NCBI GenBank assembly: GCA_944332295.1
Contig: CALVJR010000011.1
Location: 1-32,395, forward strand
DNA: 32,395 nt
Direction: 5' to 3'
DNA from: an uncultured Bacilli bacterium
GTDB lineage: Bacteria > Bacillota_I > Bacilli_A > RF39 > UBA660
The translations under genes and the position numbers were made by a program. Shown here piece after piece: positions 25,308-32,374 of this stretch (the first letter of the stretch is position 1; each line of letters begins with the position of its first letter). The notes beneath the pieces are model-generated. The model did not search any database. It saw nothing but the letters and a program-made list of their open reading frames with translations, and was not told the DNA's origin.

Positions 25308-25822
25308 ATGAGGTAATCAAAAATATAGTAGAAAGAAGAAGTATTAAAAAATATAAAAATATTCCAGTCGAAGAGAATTTAATTGATGAAATAGTTATGG
25401 CGGGTACTTATGCACCATCTGGTATGAATAGACAATCTCCTATTATTTTAGCTATTACAAATCAAGAGGTAAGAAATAAAATTGCAAGTATTAATGCAAA
25501 AATCATGGGAACGGATATAGATCCTTTTTATGGAGCTCCTGTAGTTTTAGTAGTTTTAGCAGATAAAAATAGTCCTACTCATGTTTATGATGGAAGTTTA
25601 GTGATGGAAAATATGATGTTAGCAGCTCATTCTTTAGGTTTAGGAAGTTGTTGGATACATAGAGCGAAGGAAACTTTTGAAACAGAAGAAGGAAAAGAAA
25701 TATTAAAAAATCTCGGTATTGAAGGTGAGTATGAAGGTATTGCTAACTGTATTTTAGGTTATCCTGACGAAGTAAAAGAGGCTAGTCCAAGAAAAGAAAA
25801 TTATATTTATAAAATAAAATAA
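25304..25822 (+). CDS. Nitroreductase family protein
   Basis: The 172-aa product has the FMN-binding nitroreductase pattern: ERRSIKKYKN (10-19, phosphate-binding Arg-Arg-Ser), APSGMNRQSP (35-44), GAPVVLVVLAD (77-87), and AAHSLGLGSCWIH (105-117), ending in GYPDE near 150. It should reduce nitro, quinone or enone compounds with NAD(P)H. The AGGAGG ribosome site lies in the end of the dehydrogenase gene; ATGA coupling suggests that the two act in one redox pathway. Confidence 0.87.
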   Translation: MNEVIKNIVERRSIKKYKNIPVEENLIDEIVMAGTYAPSGMNRQSPIILAITNQEVRNKIASINAKIMGTDIDPFYGAPVVLVVLADKNSPTHVYDGSLVMENMMLAAHSLGLGSCWIHRAKETFETEEGKEILKNLGIEGEYEGIANCILGYPDEVKEASPRKENYIYKIK

Positions 25823-25828
25823 TATTAT

Positions 25829-25859
25829 AAAGTCAAATTCAAGATTGTTTGACTTTTTT
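25829..25859 (+). terminator. Rho-independent terminator
   Basis: A 9-bp perfect stem (AAAGTCAAA at 25829-25837, TTTGACTTT at 25848-25856) and a T run to 25859 follow the nitroreductase stop. Confidence 0.85.
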
Positions 25860-25897
25860 CATCGGTAATATTGTAATATTTATTATAAAAATCATCA

Positions 25898-25939
25898 TGT
25901 CAAAGACTTTTGACAGACAAAATTAGTAGATTTTATTAT
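25898..25939 (+). promoter_or_regulatory. Promoter with palindromic operator over the -35 box
   Basis: TTGACA (25910-25915) and TATTAT (25934-25939) are 18 nt apart. The -35 box is the right arm of a perfect palindrome, TGTCAAA-GACT-TTTGACA (25898-25915). A repressor bound there would block transcription; the XRE protein encoded next is the obvious candidate. Confidence 0.7.
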
Positions 25940-25959
25940 GCTGTTAGTGGAGGTGCAAA

Positions 25960-26547
25960 ATGGATATTGGAAATAAAATAAAAAAATATAGAGAACAGAG
26001 AAATCTTTCACAAGATGATTTAGCATTAAAAGTTTTTGTATCTAGACAGACAATATCGAATTGGGAGACCAATAAAAGTTATCCCGATATTAAAAGTCTA
26101 TCACTACTTACGAATATCTTTGGCGTATCTCTAGATGAATTTGTAAAAGGAGATATTGATATGATGAGAAGAGAAATTAAAAAAGAAAAAGTAAAGGAGT
26201 TTCATTTACTGAATTATGTTTTTTTAATCGAGATGTTGATTTTGGCAATTGCTGCTTATCCTTTATTTAAATTCTTTGATACATTAGGAGTAATTATTTG
26301 GTTATTATTATTTATAGTAACTTTTATTACTGCTACGATAGCAGAGAAATTTAAAAAGGATAATAATGTAGAAACTTACAAAGAAATTCTTGCTTTTTTA
26401 GAAGGAAAGTCTTTAACTTATGAAGAAAGACAACAAGAAAAAGGAAAAAGAGTCTATCAAAAAATAGTGTTTGCTATGGTTGCTGCATTATTAGCTTTGG
26501 TCCTTTGTCTTATAGTAATATTTATTATTGATAATGTTTTAATGTAG
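25960..26547 (+). CDS. XRE-family HTH regulator with C-terminal membrane domain
   Basis: The 195-aa product has an XRE helix-turn-helix (7-60; LSQDDLALKVFVSRQTISNW is the recognition core), a charged linker and three hydrophobic segments (about 83-103, 108-128, 168-191). It is thus a membrane-tethered DNA-binding protein, common in Bacillota, where the membrane part may sense envelope state or control the repressor. Its promoter palindrome suggests autoregulation. It is followed after 10 nt by a GPP34-like gene in the same transcript. Confidence 0.85.
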   Translation: MDIGNKIKKYREQRNLSQDDLALKVFVSRQTISNWETNKSYPDIKSLSLLTNIFGVSLDEFVKGDIDMMRREIKKEKVKEFHLLNYVFLIEMLILAIAAYPLFKFFDTLGVIIWLLLFIVTFITATIAEKFKKDNNVETYKEILAFLEGKSLTYEERQQEKGKRVYQKIVFAMVAALLALVLCLIVIFIIDNVLM

Positions 26548-26557
26548 GAGGAGAAAT

Positions 26558-27223
26558 ATGAATAATATATCAATTACTGAAAAATATGCTTTATGTATGT
26601 TAAAAGAAAAGAAAAAATTATATGATGATAACTTAATGTTATATTTATTTATCTTTATGATAGTAGAAATGATGTTAGATGAAAATTTAGAAATTGAAAA
26701 TAATAAAGTAAAATTAAATAATAAAATACCAACTGCTGAATATAACAAGAAGTTTTATGAAATTATCAAAAAATTATTAGAAGATTTGAAGAAGGATGAA
26801 ATCTCTATTCAACGAATACTAAATCATATATCTTATAGTTTGAAAAAAAGAACAGAAGTAATGGATTCCTTAAAAGAAGAAATGAAGCATCATGAACTAC
26901 TTTCAATCGAACGTAAAAAATGGTTGTTGGGTGAAAAGAAACAGATTCTTATCAATGATGAAAAATTTAATAATTTATTTCAAGAGTTAAGAGAAGAATT
27001 TTTAGAAAAGGGAAATTTAAAAGATGATTATATTTTATTAGGTGCTTTATTAAATTCTACTAGTTTTTTAAAAAACTTCTTTACTAAATATGAGCGTGAA
27101 ATTCTAGATCAAAGAATAAAAGAAATTAAAGATTCTCCAATTGCTGATAAAGTAAAGATTGCAGAACAAGTAATAAGTGATGCTGTTATGATGGTAGCAA
27201 TTATCGCAACTACTATGAATTAA
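26558..27223 (+). CDS. GPP34 (Golgi phosphoprotein 3)-like protein
   Basis: The 221-aa, mostly helical product fits the bacterial GPP34 pattern: SITEKYALCMLKEKKKL at the start, FIFMIVEMMLDENLEIENNK (the core hydrophobic helix followed by a small hairpin), and late LLGALLNSTSFLKNFFTKYE with a helical end. Eukaryotic GOLPH3 binds PI4P and Golgi enzymes; bacterial members have no settled role. The call rests on motif order, not a search. AGGAGG is 5 nt before the ATG. Co-transcription with a membrane-tethered XRE protein hints at a membrane-linked function. Confidence 0.6.
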   Translation: MNNISITEKYALCMLKEKKKLYDDNLMLYLFIFMIVEMMLDENLEIENNKVKLNNKIPTAEYNKKFYEIIKKLLEDLKKDEISIQRILNHISYSLKKRTEVMDSLKEEMKHHELLSIERKKWLLGEKKQILINDEKFNNLFQELREEFLEKGNLKDDYILLGALLNSTSFLKNFFTKYEREILDQRIKEIKDSPIADKVKIAEQVISDAVMMVAIIATTMN

Positions 27224-27249
27224 GGCAAAGGGTATAATTATATTGAAAA

Positions 27250-27277
27250 GGGAATCTATTAAGATTCTTTTTTTTTA
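27250..27277 (+). terminator. Rho-independent terminator
   Basis: GAATCT (27252-27257) pairs with AGATTC (27262-27267) around ATTA, extendable by G-T pairs, and is followed by a long T run. Confidence 0.8.
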
Positions 27278-27357
27278 TTTATAAGAAATTTGCTTCTCAA
27301 AATACAAATTTGAAAACTTGATAAAAAGAAGTTGATATACGAACAAATGTGTTATAT
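27278..27357 (+). repeat. Promoter-bearing repeat, copy 2
   Basis: The second copy of the 80-bp repeat at 80-159; 11 substitutions and no gaps by hand alignment. It also directly follows a terminator. Similarity fades just past the -10 box. Confidence 0.8.
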
Positions 27358-27360
27358 GAT
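27332..27360 (+). promoter_or_regulatory. SOS-type promoter with LexA-like box
   Basis: TTGATA (27332-27337) and TATGAT (27355-27360) are 17 nt apart, with CGAACAAATGTGTT (27340-27353) in the spacer. The CGAAC half-site is perfect and the AAAT centre equals that of the polymerase LexA box, but the right half is degenerate. LexA control is inferred. Confidence 0.55.
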
Positions 27361-27435
27361 ATAGTTATCAGAAATAGTTCTATTAGAGTGATTTTTTGTG
27401 TATGATTTAAAATGTTATGAAAGTGAGTATAGGTT

Positions 27436-27744
27436 ATGGATAAAGAAATTAAAGATGCTATTCTAGAGATGGAAAAGTGGTTATCAGATCCACATGAGCT
27501 TGGTCATAAGCCGGTAAAGATAGAGTATGTGAAATCTTTCGAAGATGAAGATGGTATTAAATGTATGATTTTTAAATATAAGAAGTCTATTTTTGGAAAA
27601 TGGTTATTAGGTATTGTTAGTGAGTCAGGAACTTTTAGTGAAATGCAAGAGTATCATGAAAGTACTGCAGTTGCTGATGCTAAAAAAATATTAGATATGT
27701 TAAAAAATTATTGGAAGGAACTTGCTAAAAAAATACAGGAATAA
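27436..27744 (+). CDS. Hypothetical protein, possibly damage-inducible
   Basis: The 102-aa product is soluble and of unknown family. It has a helical N-terminus (DAILEMEKWLSDPHELGH), a central beta region (IKCMIFKYKKSIFGKWLLGI), a conserved-looking SESGTFSEMQEYHE segment and a C-terminal amphipathic helix (ADAKKILDMLKNYWKELAKK). It is the first gene behind the third SOS-like promoter, with a leader of about 70 nt and only a weak ribosome site (AGG at 27429-27431). Its coding region closes immediately before the SAP-domain gene, so the two are probably one operon. Confidence 0.6.
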   Translation: MDKEIKDAILEMEKWLSDPHELGHKPVKIEYVKSFEDEDGIKCMIFKYKKSIFGKWLLGIVSESGTFSEMQEYHESTAVADAKKILDMLKNYWKELAKKIQE

Positions 27745-27769
27745 ATTATGTGTCAGTATGCAAGGAAAT

Positions 27770-28393
27770 ATGAATAAAAGGCCTAATTTTAAAGATATTA
27801 AATCTTATGCTGAGTTTAGTAAATATTATTGGTATAAGGAAGAATTAAAACAAATATGTAAGAATTTATATATTGATTTTTCTGGAACGAAATTAGAATT
27901 AAATTACAATTTAGAAGGATATTTTAAAGGAAATATAATAACGAAGAAAAAGCAATATGTTAAACTAGTTATTGCAGATGGTAAACTTACGTTAGATACC
28001 AAATTAGTAGAATGTGGTTTTTGTTTTAATCAAAAGTTTAGAAACTTTTTACGAGAACAATCTGGTATTAGTAATTTTAAATTTACTGCTGATATGGCTG
28101 CAACAGTAAAAAAAGTAAAGAAAAATCATGATACTTCATTTACATTAAGAGATTTATTAGATGTCTATTATGGTAAAAAGGAATATGCAAAATATGATAA
28201 TTCTTCTTGTGGATGGAATCAATTTATAAAAGATTTTTGTGCAGATAAAACAAATTCTTTATATTCTAATCAATTAAAAGTTGCATCAATTCTTTGGCGT
28301 GAAGTTCGTAATTTTATAGGAAAAAAGATTTATACAAAAGAGTTAAGAGATAAATATCGCAATAAGCTAAAAGACTATGAATTAGAACAGTGA
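27770..28393 (+). CDS. SAP-domain protein
   Basis: The ~207-aa product opens with a SAP-like segment (residues 8-55: DIKSYAEFSKYYWYKEELKQ, then YIDFSGTKLELNYNLEGYF), a helix-extended-helix motif that binds nucleic acid in known proteins. The C-terminal part (about 120-205: FTLRDLLDVYYG, YDNSSCGWNQFIKDFC, LKVASILWREVRNF) matches the conserved domain that usually accompanies it in Bacillota. The start is uncertain: ATG 27770 has AAGGA at 27762-27766; in-frame ATG 27758 and TTG 27722 lie upstream. Its place behind the SOS-like promoter suggests a DNA-linked role, which is inference. Confidence 0.75.
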   Translation: MNKRPNFKDIKSYAEFSKYYWYKEELKQICKNLYIDFSGTKLELNYNLEGYFKGNIITKKKQYVKLVIADGKLTLDTKLVECGFCFNQKFRNFLREQSGISNFKFTADMAATVKKVKKNHDTSFTLRDLLDVYYGKKEYAKYDNSSCGWNQFIKDFCADKTNSLYSNQLKVASILWREVRNFIGKKIYTKELRDKYRNKLKDYELEQ

Positions 28394-28403
28394 AGTGTGT
28401 AGA

Positions 28404-28660
28404 ATGAAAAGCGAGAAAGAATCACTAATTGTATTGGAATCTCTAGATGGTAAAATTAGTAGTGTTACTTTCGATAAACTATATGCTAATTGAGATTGGC
28501 CTAAGATTTCTGGTGTAAAAGAAGAAATACACCAGTATTATGAGATAGAAAGTAATTGCCTTAGAACATAGAAGCTGTTTTTGTTATTATCGATAATAGG
28601 TTATAGTGAAAAGAAATTAGAATTGACTATATATGAAACTAGTTAGAAATAATTATAATG
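28404..28660 (+). pseudogene. Decayed partial duplicate of the RibD_C reductase gene
   Basis: Reading from ATG 28404 gives VLESLDGKISS and, past an in-frame TGA (28491-28493), ISGVKEEIHQYYEIES; these match FMLESLDGKISS and IDGVKEGLHQYYEIES of the intact gene at 28747. A further piece (FVIIDN near 28580) and RIDYI*N*LE (28618 onward) match FVIIDN and GIDYICNWVE of that gene, with about 25 codons deleted in between. It is a broken tandem copy covering the first ~110 codons. It fills most of the gap between 28393 and 28747. Confidence 0.8.
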
Positions 28661-28716
28661 AATAAAATACTTCTGGTTTATGTATATTACGTTCTAGTAT
28701 AAATAAAAAGTAATAT

Positions 28717-28728
28717 AAATTGCAATTT
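28717..28728. repeat. AAATTGCAATTT palindrome
   Basis: A perfect 12-bp palindrome just before the AAGGGAG ribosome site of the reductase gene. Variants (AAATTACAATTT, AAATTGCAAT) recur in gaps downstream at 29441, 29921 and 31714. Confidence 0.5.
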
Positions 28729-28746
28729 TAAGGGAGATGATTTAAA

Positions 28747-29442
28747 GTGAAAAAAAGACCAATAACAACTTTGTTTATGTTAGAATCTCTTGACGGCAAG
28801 ATCAGTAGTGGTAATACTGATGAATTAGATGCCGACAAAGATTGGTGTCAAATTGATGGTGTTAAAGAAGGATTGCATCAGTATTATGAAATAGAATCTA
28901 CTACTGATTATTTTTCATTAAATACTGGTAGAGTAATGGCAAAAATTGGTGTTAATGATAGGAAAGAATATCATAATAAAGTAGAAGTAAAGTTTGTTAT
29001 TATTGATAATAAGCCACATTTGAATGAGAATGGAATAGATTATATATGTAACTGGGTAGAAAGCTTAATATTAGTTACAACAAATAAAGAACATATTGCT
29101 TATTCCTTAACAGAGAAATATGATAATTTAGATATTTTATATTATGAAGAATTAGACTTAACAAGATTATTAGAAGATTTATCTAGTAAATATAATGCTG
29201 AAAGATTAACAATTCAATCTGGAGGGAGTCTTAACGGACTGTTTTTACGAAACAATTTAATTGACTATGTGAATATAGTAATTGCTCCTTTATTAGTTGG
29301 AGGTAAAGATGTATCTACTCTAATTGATGGAGAGGCAATTAGTTATTCAGAAGAATTAAATAAATTAAAAGCATTGGAACTTATTGAATGTAATCATTTA
29401 GATAATTCTTATGTTCAGTTAAAATACAAAGTGAAACAATAA
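28747..29442 (+). CDS. RibD C-terminal/dihydrofolate reductase-like protein
   Basis: The 231-aa product has the RibD_C reductase fold: TTLFMLESLDGKISSGNTDE at the start, a central FVIIDN strand, and the NADPH-binding stretch LTIQSGGSLNGLFLRNNLID (about 156-175), then IVIAPLLVGGKDVSTLIDG. Stand-alone members reduce pterin- or ribosylaminouracil-like substrates; it has no deaminase domain, so a complete RibD role is excluded, and a DHFR-like or orphan role is open. It starts with GTG, with AAGGGAG 10 nt upstream. A broken copy lies directly before it. Confidence 0.85.
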   Translation: MKKRPITTLFMLESLDGKISSGNTDELDADKDWCQIDGVKEGLHQYYEIESTTDYFSLNTGRVMAKIGVNDRKEYHNKVEVKFVIIDNKPHLNENGIDYICNWVESLILVTTNKEHIAYSLTEKYDNLDILYYEELDLTRLLEDLSSKYNAERLTIQSGGSLNGLFLRNNLIDYVNIVIAPLLVGGKDVSTLIDGEAISYSEELNKLKALELIECNHLDNSYVQLKYKVKQ

Positions 29443-29479
29443 ATTACAATTTAGTAGTTTGCTATTAAGCAGTAATTTG
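29441..29479. repeat. Post-stop inverted-repeat element, copy 1
   Basis: The element opens in the stop codon of the reductase gene with AAATTACAAT (29441-29450) and ends with AGTAATTTGTA (29470-29480). AAATTAC and GTAATTT form a 7-bp inverted repeat around about 23 nt. The same two blocks occur after the next gene at nearly equal spacing (30 against 29 nt). Confidence 0.5.
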
Positions 29480-29559
29480 TAGAAGAAGAAAATAAATTTA
29501 AGTTTGAGGTTTTTATTGTTATGTGAGCCTTTAACAAAGTGAAAGGAATGAAATTTAAT

Positions 29560-29919
29560 ATGGAAACAAAATTTTCAAAAAATCTATATGACCAAGAAAA
29601 ATATGAGGAAGTTATAAATATGATGAATGATTTATATTTAGATTTATTTAGAACTATGTTAGATTATAAAAATGTATCCTACAGTAATGAAGAAAATAAT
29701 TTTGAATATTTAGATTCTTTAGTAAGAATAACTTATCCACAATTTTCTCAATCTTTAATTGAACTTTCAGTATCAAGAAATGAACCAAATCATACATATT
29801 TAGATATTATAAACATATTACTATCTACATATATTCATTTAAAAAAACTGTATAACGATGCTGCGTTTGAAAAAAAGTATTTAGAATGTAATCCAAATAA
29901 TGGTGAAGATATTGTCTGA
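29560..29919 (+). CDS. Hypothetical protein
   Basis: The 119-aa product is acidic, helical and soluble, with no family recognised (NLYDQEKYEEVINMMNDLYL, LDSLVRITYPQFSQSLIELS, YLDIINILLSTYIHLKKLYN). Two in-frame upstream starts exist (GTG 29539 and ATG 29548); AAAGGA at 29542-29547 fits 29560 with a rather long 12-nt spacer. The 117-nt gap before it holds the inverted-repeat element described at 29441 and no other recognisable signal. Confidence 0.6.
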   Translation: METKFSKNLYDQEKYEEVINMMNDLYLDLFRTMLDYKNVSYSNEENNFEYLDSLVRITYPQFSQSLIELSVSRNEPNHTYLDIINILLSTYIHLKKLYNDAAFEKKYLECNPNNGEDIV

Positions 29920-29920
29920 T

Positions 29921-29960
29921 AAATTGCAATGAATGCGTAGATAATAAATAGTAATTTATA
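29921..29960. repeat. Post-stop inverted-repeat element, copy 2
   Basis: One base after the TGA stop, AAATTGCAAT (29921-29930) opens the element and AGTAATTTATA (29950-29960) closes it. The interior is unlike copy 1, while arms and spacing are kept, as for a site recognised by shape or by its ends. Confidence 0.5.
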
Positions 29961-29987
29961 TGTTGTACTTTTTAAAGGATGATATTG

Positions 29988-30931
29988 ATGGAAAAAGATT
30001 TTTATTTTTGGACAATAATAAATAATTATATAAAAGGAATTAAACAAAAAAGCAGAGTTAATTCATTTGTTCAAAACCTATATAATAAATATGGATATGG
30101 ATATGATGATATAAATGATGCACAATTGTTGATGGAGTTACAAAATTATAATATGCTACAAGATAACCCATATATTGCCACCGGGCAAAGTGGATATTTT
30201 CATGAGCAAATGGGTTAGGTAATTTAAAATTGAAACCACAAGACATTGAAGATGCAAAATTTATATCTAGTTGCTTTGGAAAAAATACTATGTACTCAGA
30301 GAATAATATTCCAGTAACATATACAACACTATTGGGAACAACAGAATTCAATTATGGAACTCGAACGTTTCCAGCAGGAATATTTGAAGATGTTTTTCAG
30401 GGTCTAGATCATGATTTCCCTATACAACCAATTGTTGGAGAGAGTGAACAAGATTTTTATTTAAGGATATTAAATTTTCAAATAGATTCATTTGAAAATT
30501 TTAATCCTATGTTTAAACAAGAAGTATTAGTTAGAGGAAAAAGATTAATTAACAATTTTTGCAGTTATACTAACAAAATATATTTAATTAAGCTTAAAGA
30601 TATTGGGAATATTAAAGCTAGTTTTGGTGATGTTAACGGACTAAGGGATGGAACAGTATCTTTGGAAGAAGCGCAACGAATAATAGAAGATTTGCCAACT
30701 TTCTCTCAACGGTTATCTTCATTTAGAATTGATTCTAGTATGATTTATAGTGATCCAAATATGCAAAGCGAGTATGGTATTGCATTATATGGTAAAATTT
30801 CCTATGAAAAAATATCATTTATAGAAGTTAAAAGAAAGTATGAAATGATACAAAAAAGAGCAATTGATTTAGGCTGTTCTGTAGGTGATACTATCTCATT
30901 AAATTTTGACACTGAAAAATTTCGTAAGTAA
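29988..30931 (+). pseudogene. Frameshifted gene of unknown function (two halves)
   Basis: ATG 29988 (AAAGG at 29974-29978) opens a frame that ends at TAG 30216-30218 after HEQMG. The neighbouring frame is open from just before that point to TAA 30931, but it has no ribosome site and only a TTG at 30230. Adding one G to the GGG run at 30211-30213 joins them as HEQM-GLGNLKLKPQDIEDAKF, giving a ~315-aa protein. The second half is long and well formed (TYTTLLGTTEFNYGTRTFPA, YLIKLKDIGNIKASFGDVNG). No family was recognised. It may be a true mutation, a sequencing error, or a programmed shift. Confidence 0.7.
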
Positions 30932-31072
30932 TTTATGATTATAATTTACATCATGATTTCTAAGTTTTTTGCAAAGTTAAAACATTATAAATTTACAATT
31001 TATTGGTCAGTTCAATATTTTAGAATTGTTTTTTTTTGTGTATAATTATAATGTATATTTCAAATGTAAAAA

Positions 31073-31096
31073 AACTTTGACAAAGTTCCAAAGTTC
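31073..31096 (+). promoter_or_regulatory. Palindrome and direct repeats upstream of an XRE gene
   Basis: AACTTTGACAAAGTT (31073-31087) is a 7+1+7 perfect palindrome containing TTGACA (31077-31082), and CAAAGTTC is repeated head to tail at 31081-31088 and 31089-31096. The match to a -35 box suggests a repressor site for the XRE protein starting at 31155, although no good -10 box lies at the right distance. The rest of the 205-nt gap (30932-31154) is AT-rich with no other clear signal. Confidence 0.55.
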
Positions 31097-31154
31097 TTAT
31101 GTAGATTTGTTAATTAGTAATAATCTATAATTGTAAGTGAAAGGAGCGATGACT

Positions 31155-31715
31155 ATGTCATTAGGAAATAAAATTTTAGAATTAAGAAAAAAGAAAGGAC
31201 TTTCACAAGAACAATTAGGAGAAAAAGTAAATGTTACTAGGCAAACAATTTCAAATTGGGAATTAAATGAAACAACTCCAAATCCAGAACAATTAAAATT
31301 ATTATCAAAAGCATTAAACATAAGTATTGATGAGTTACTAGATAATGATGTTAAAAATGTGGTAATAGAAAAGGTGTCTAATACAGAAAGATTGGCAGGA
31401 ATAATAATAAAGATTTTAAAAATAATAGGAATATTATCTATTATTTATGTAGTTCTTATAGTGGTAGCAATCATTTCTTATACTTTTACTGGTGCAACAT
31501 CAGAAACACATATAGAAGGAATAGAAATGCAGTGTTCTATCGATGAAAATGATTATATAATTAATGTTGCTTCAGATGGATATTTTAACTGTTCTAATTG
31601 TTCAGAACAATTACAAAAAGATATTAAGGATAATTATGTAGATTTTGGAGATATATCAAAAACAGCAGAAAATATAGATAATTATTTTAAAGGTAAAAAT
31701 GGAACTTGTGAATAA
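31155..31715 (+). CDS. XRE-family HTH regulator with one membrane segment and Cys-rich outer domain
   Basis: The 186-aa product has an XRE helix-turn-helix (6-60; LSQEQLGEKVNVTRQTISNW), one membrane helix (about 85-110) and an outer domain of ~75 residues with four cysteines (near 127, 146, 149 and 185), including CSNC. That layout, with a DNA-binding domain inside and a Cys domain outside, suggests a one-component sensor, possibly of redox state or metal; this is inference. AAAGGAG (31140-31146) with an 8-nt spacer sets ATG 31155 over the earlier GTG 31137 and ATG 31149. Confidence 0.82.
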   Translation: MSLGNKILELRKKKGLSQEQLGEKVNVTRQTISNWELNETTPNPEQLKLLSKALNISIDELLDNDVKNVVIEKVSNTERLAGIIIKILKIIGILSIIYVVLIVVAIISYTFTGATSETHIEGIEMQCSIDENDYIINVASDGYFNCSNCSEQLQKDIKDNYVDFGDISKTAENIDNYFKGKNGTCE

Positions 31716-31755
31716 ATTACAATTTGCTAAAATGTTAAAATACATTGCTTGTAGC
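31714..31755. repeat. Post-stop AAATTACAATTT element, partial copy
   Basis: AAATTACAATTT (31714-31725) begins within the stop codon of the XRE gene. The second arm seen in the other copies is weak here (only TTGTAG at the matching distance). Confidence 0.35.
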
Positions 31756-31801
31756 AACGAGACCTTTATAATAAAATTTACTTAAAAGGAGTGAATTTTA
31801 T

Positions 31802-32317
31802 ATGTTAAAAGATAATTTAAAAACTTTAAGAAAGAATAAAGGACTTTCACAAGAGGAGCTTGCTATAAAGTTAAATGTAGTTAGACAAACAATTTCTAAA
31901 TGGGAACAAGGTTTATCTGTTCCGGATGCTGAAATGTTAATATCTATATCAGATGTGTTTGATATCCCTGTTAGTATGATTTTGGGAGAAAATATAGATG
32001 AAAAGGAAAAGAATGATTTAAAAGTAATATCAGAAAAATTAGAAGTTATAAATGAACAACTATTTATGCAACAAAAACAAAAAAGAAAAAGAACTATAAA
32101 TTTTTTTATTATTATAGATGTGTGCATTATATTGCTTTTTATATTATTAGCAGTATTAGGAAGTCCATATCAAAATTGGGATTATAATCATCCTGAGTGG
32201 GCTGTTATAGGAACTATATATCAGGCATTTGAATGGATATTTTTTAAAATTGCACCAATTATAGTTATACTAATCACGTTAATATTAGGGATAGTATTTA
32301 TAAAAAGAAATAAATAA
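31802..32317 (+). CDS. XRE-family HTH regulator with two membrane segments
   Basis: The 171-aa product has an XRE helix-turn-helix (5-60; LSQEELAIKLNVVRQTISKW), a coiled linker (65-98) ending in a basic KQKRKR, and two membrane helices (about 100-120 and 147-167) joined by a short aromatic outer loop (YQNWDYNHPEW). The HTH resembles that of the preceding gene, but the membrane parts differ, suggesting exchange of sensor ends. AAAGGAG precedes the start by 11 nt. Confidence 0.83.
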   Translation: MLKDNLKTLRKNKGLSQEELAIKLNVVRQTISKWEQGLSVPDAEMLISISDVFDIPVSMILGENIDEKEKNDLKVISEKLEVINEQLFMQQKQKRKRTINFFIIIDVCIILLFILLAVLGSPYQNWDYNHPEWAVIGTIYQAFEWIFFKIAPIIVILITLILGIVFIKRNK

Positions 32318-32336
32318 CAAATTACAAGTATACTTT

Positions 32337-32374
32337 AAGATGTAAATAATTTAATATTTATATCTTATTTTTTT
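32337..32374 (+). terminator. Rho-independent terminator
   Basis: AAGATGTAAATA (32337-32348) pairs with TATTTATATCTT (32355-32366; one G-T pair) around a 6-nt loop, followed by a T run to 32374. Confidence 0.75.

Noticed and set aside
27901-27912. AAATTACAATTT inside the SAP-domain gene
   Set aside because: It is in the middle of a well-formed coding region with no second arm, so it is taken as a chance match. It also warns that the 12-mer alone is weak evidence for the cassette idea.
29441-29480. Integron attC site
   Set aside because: The required core motifs (GTTRRRY and its inverse) are missing, and no integrase gene is in the window. Only a looser cassette-like element is claimed.
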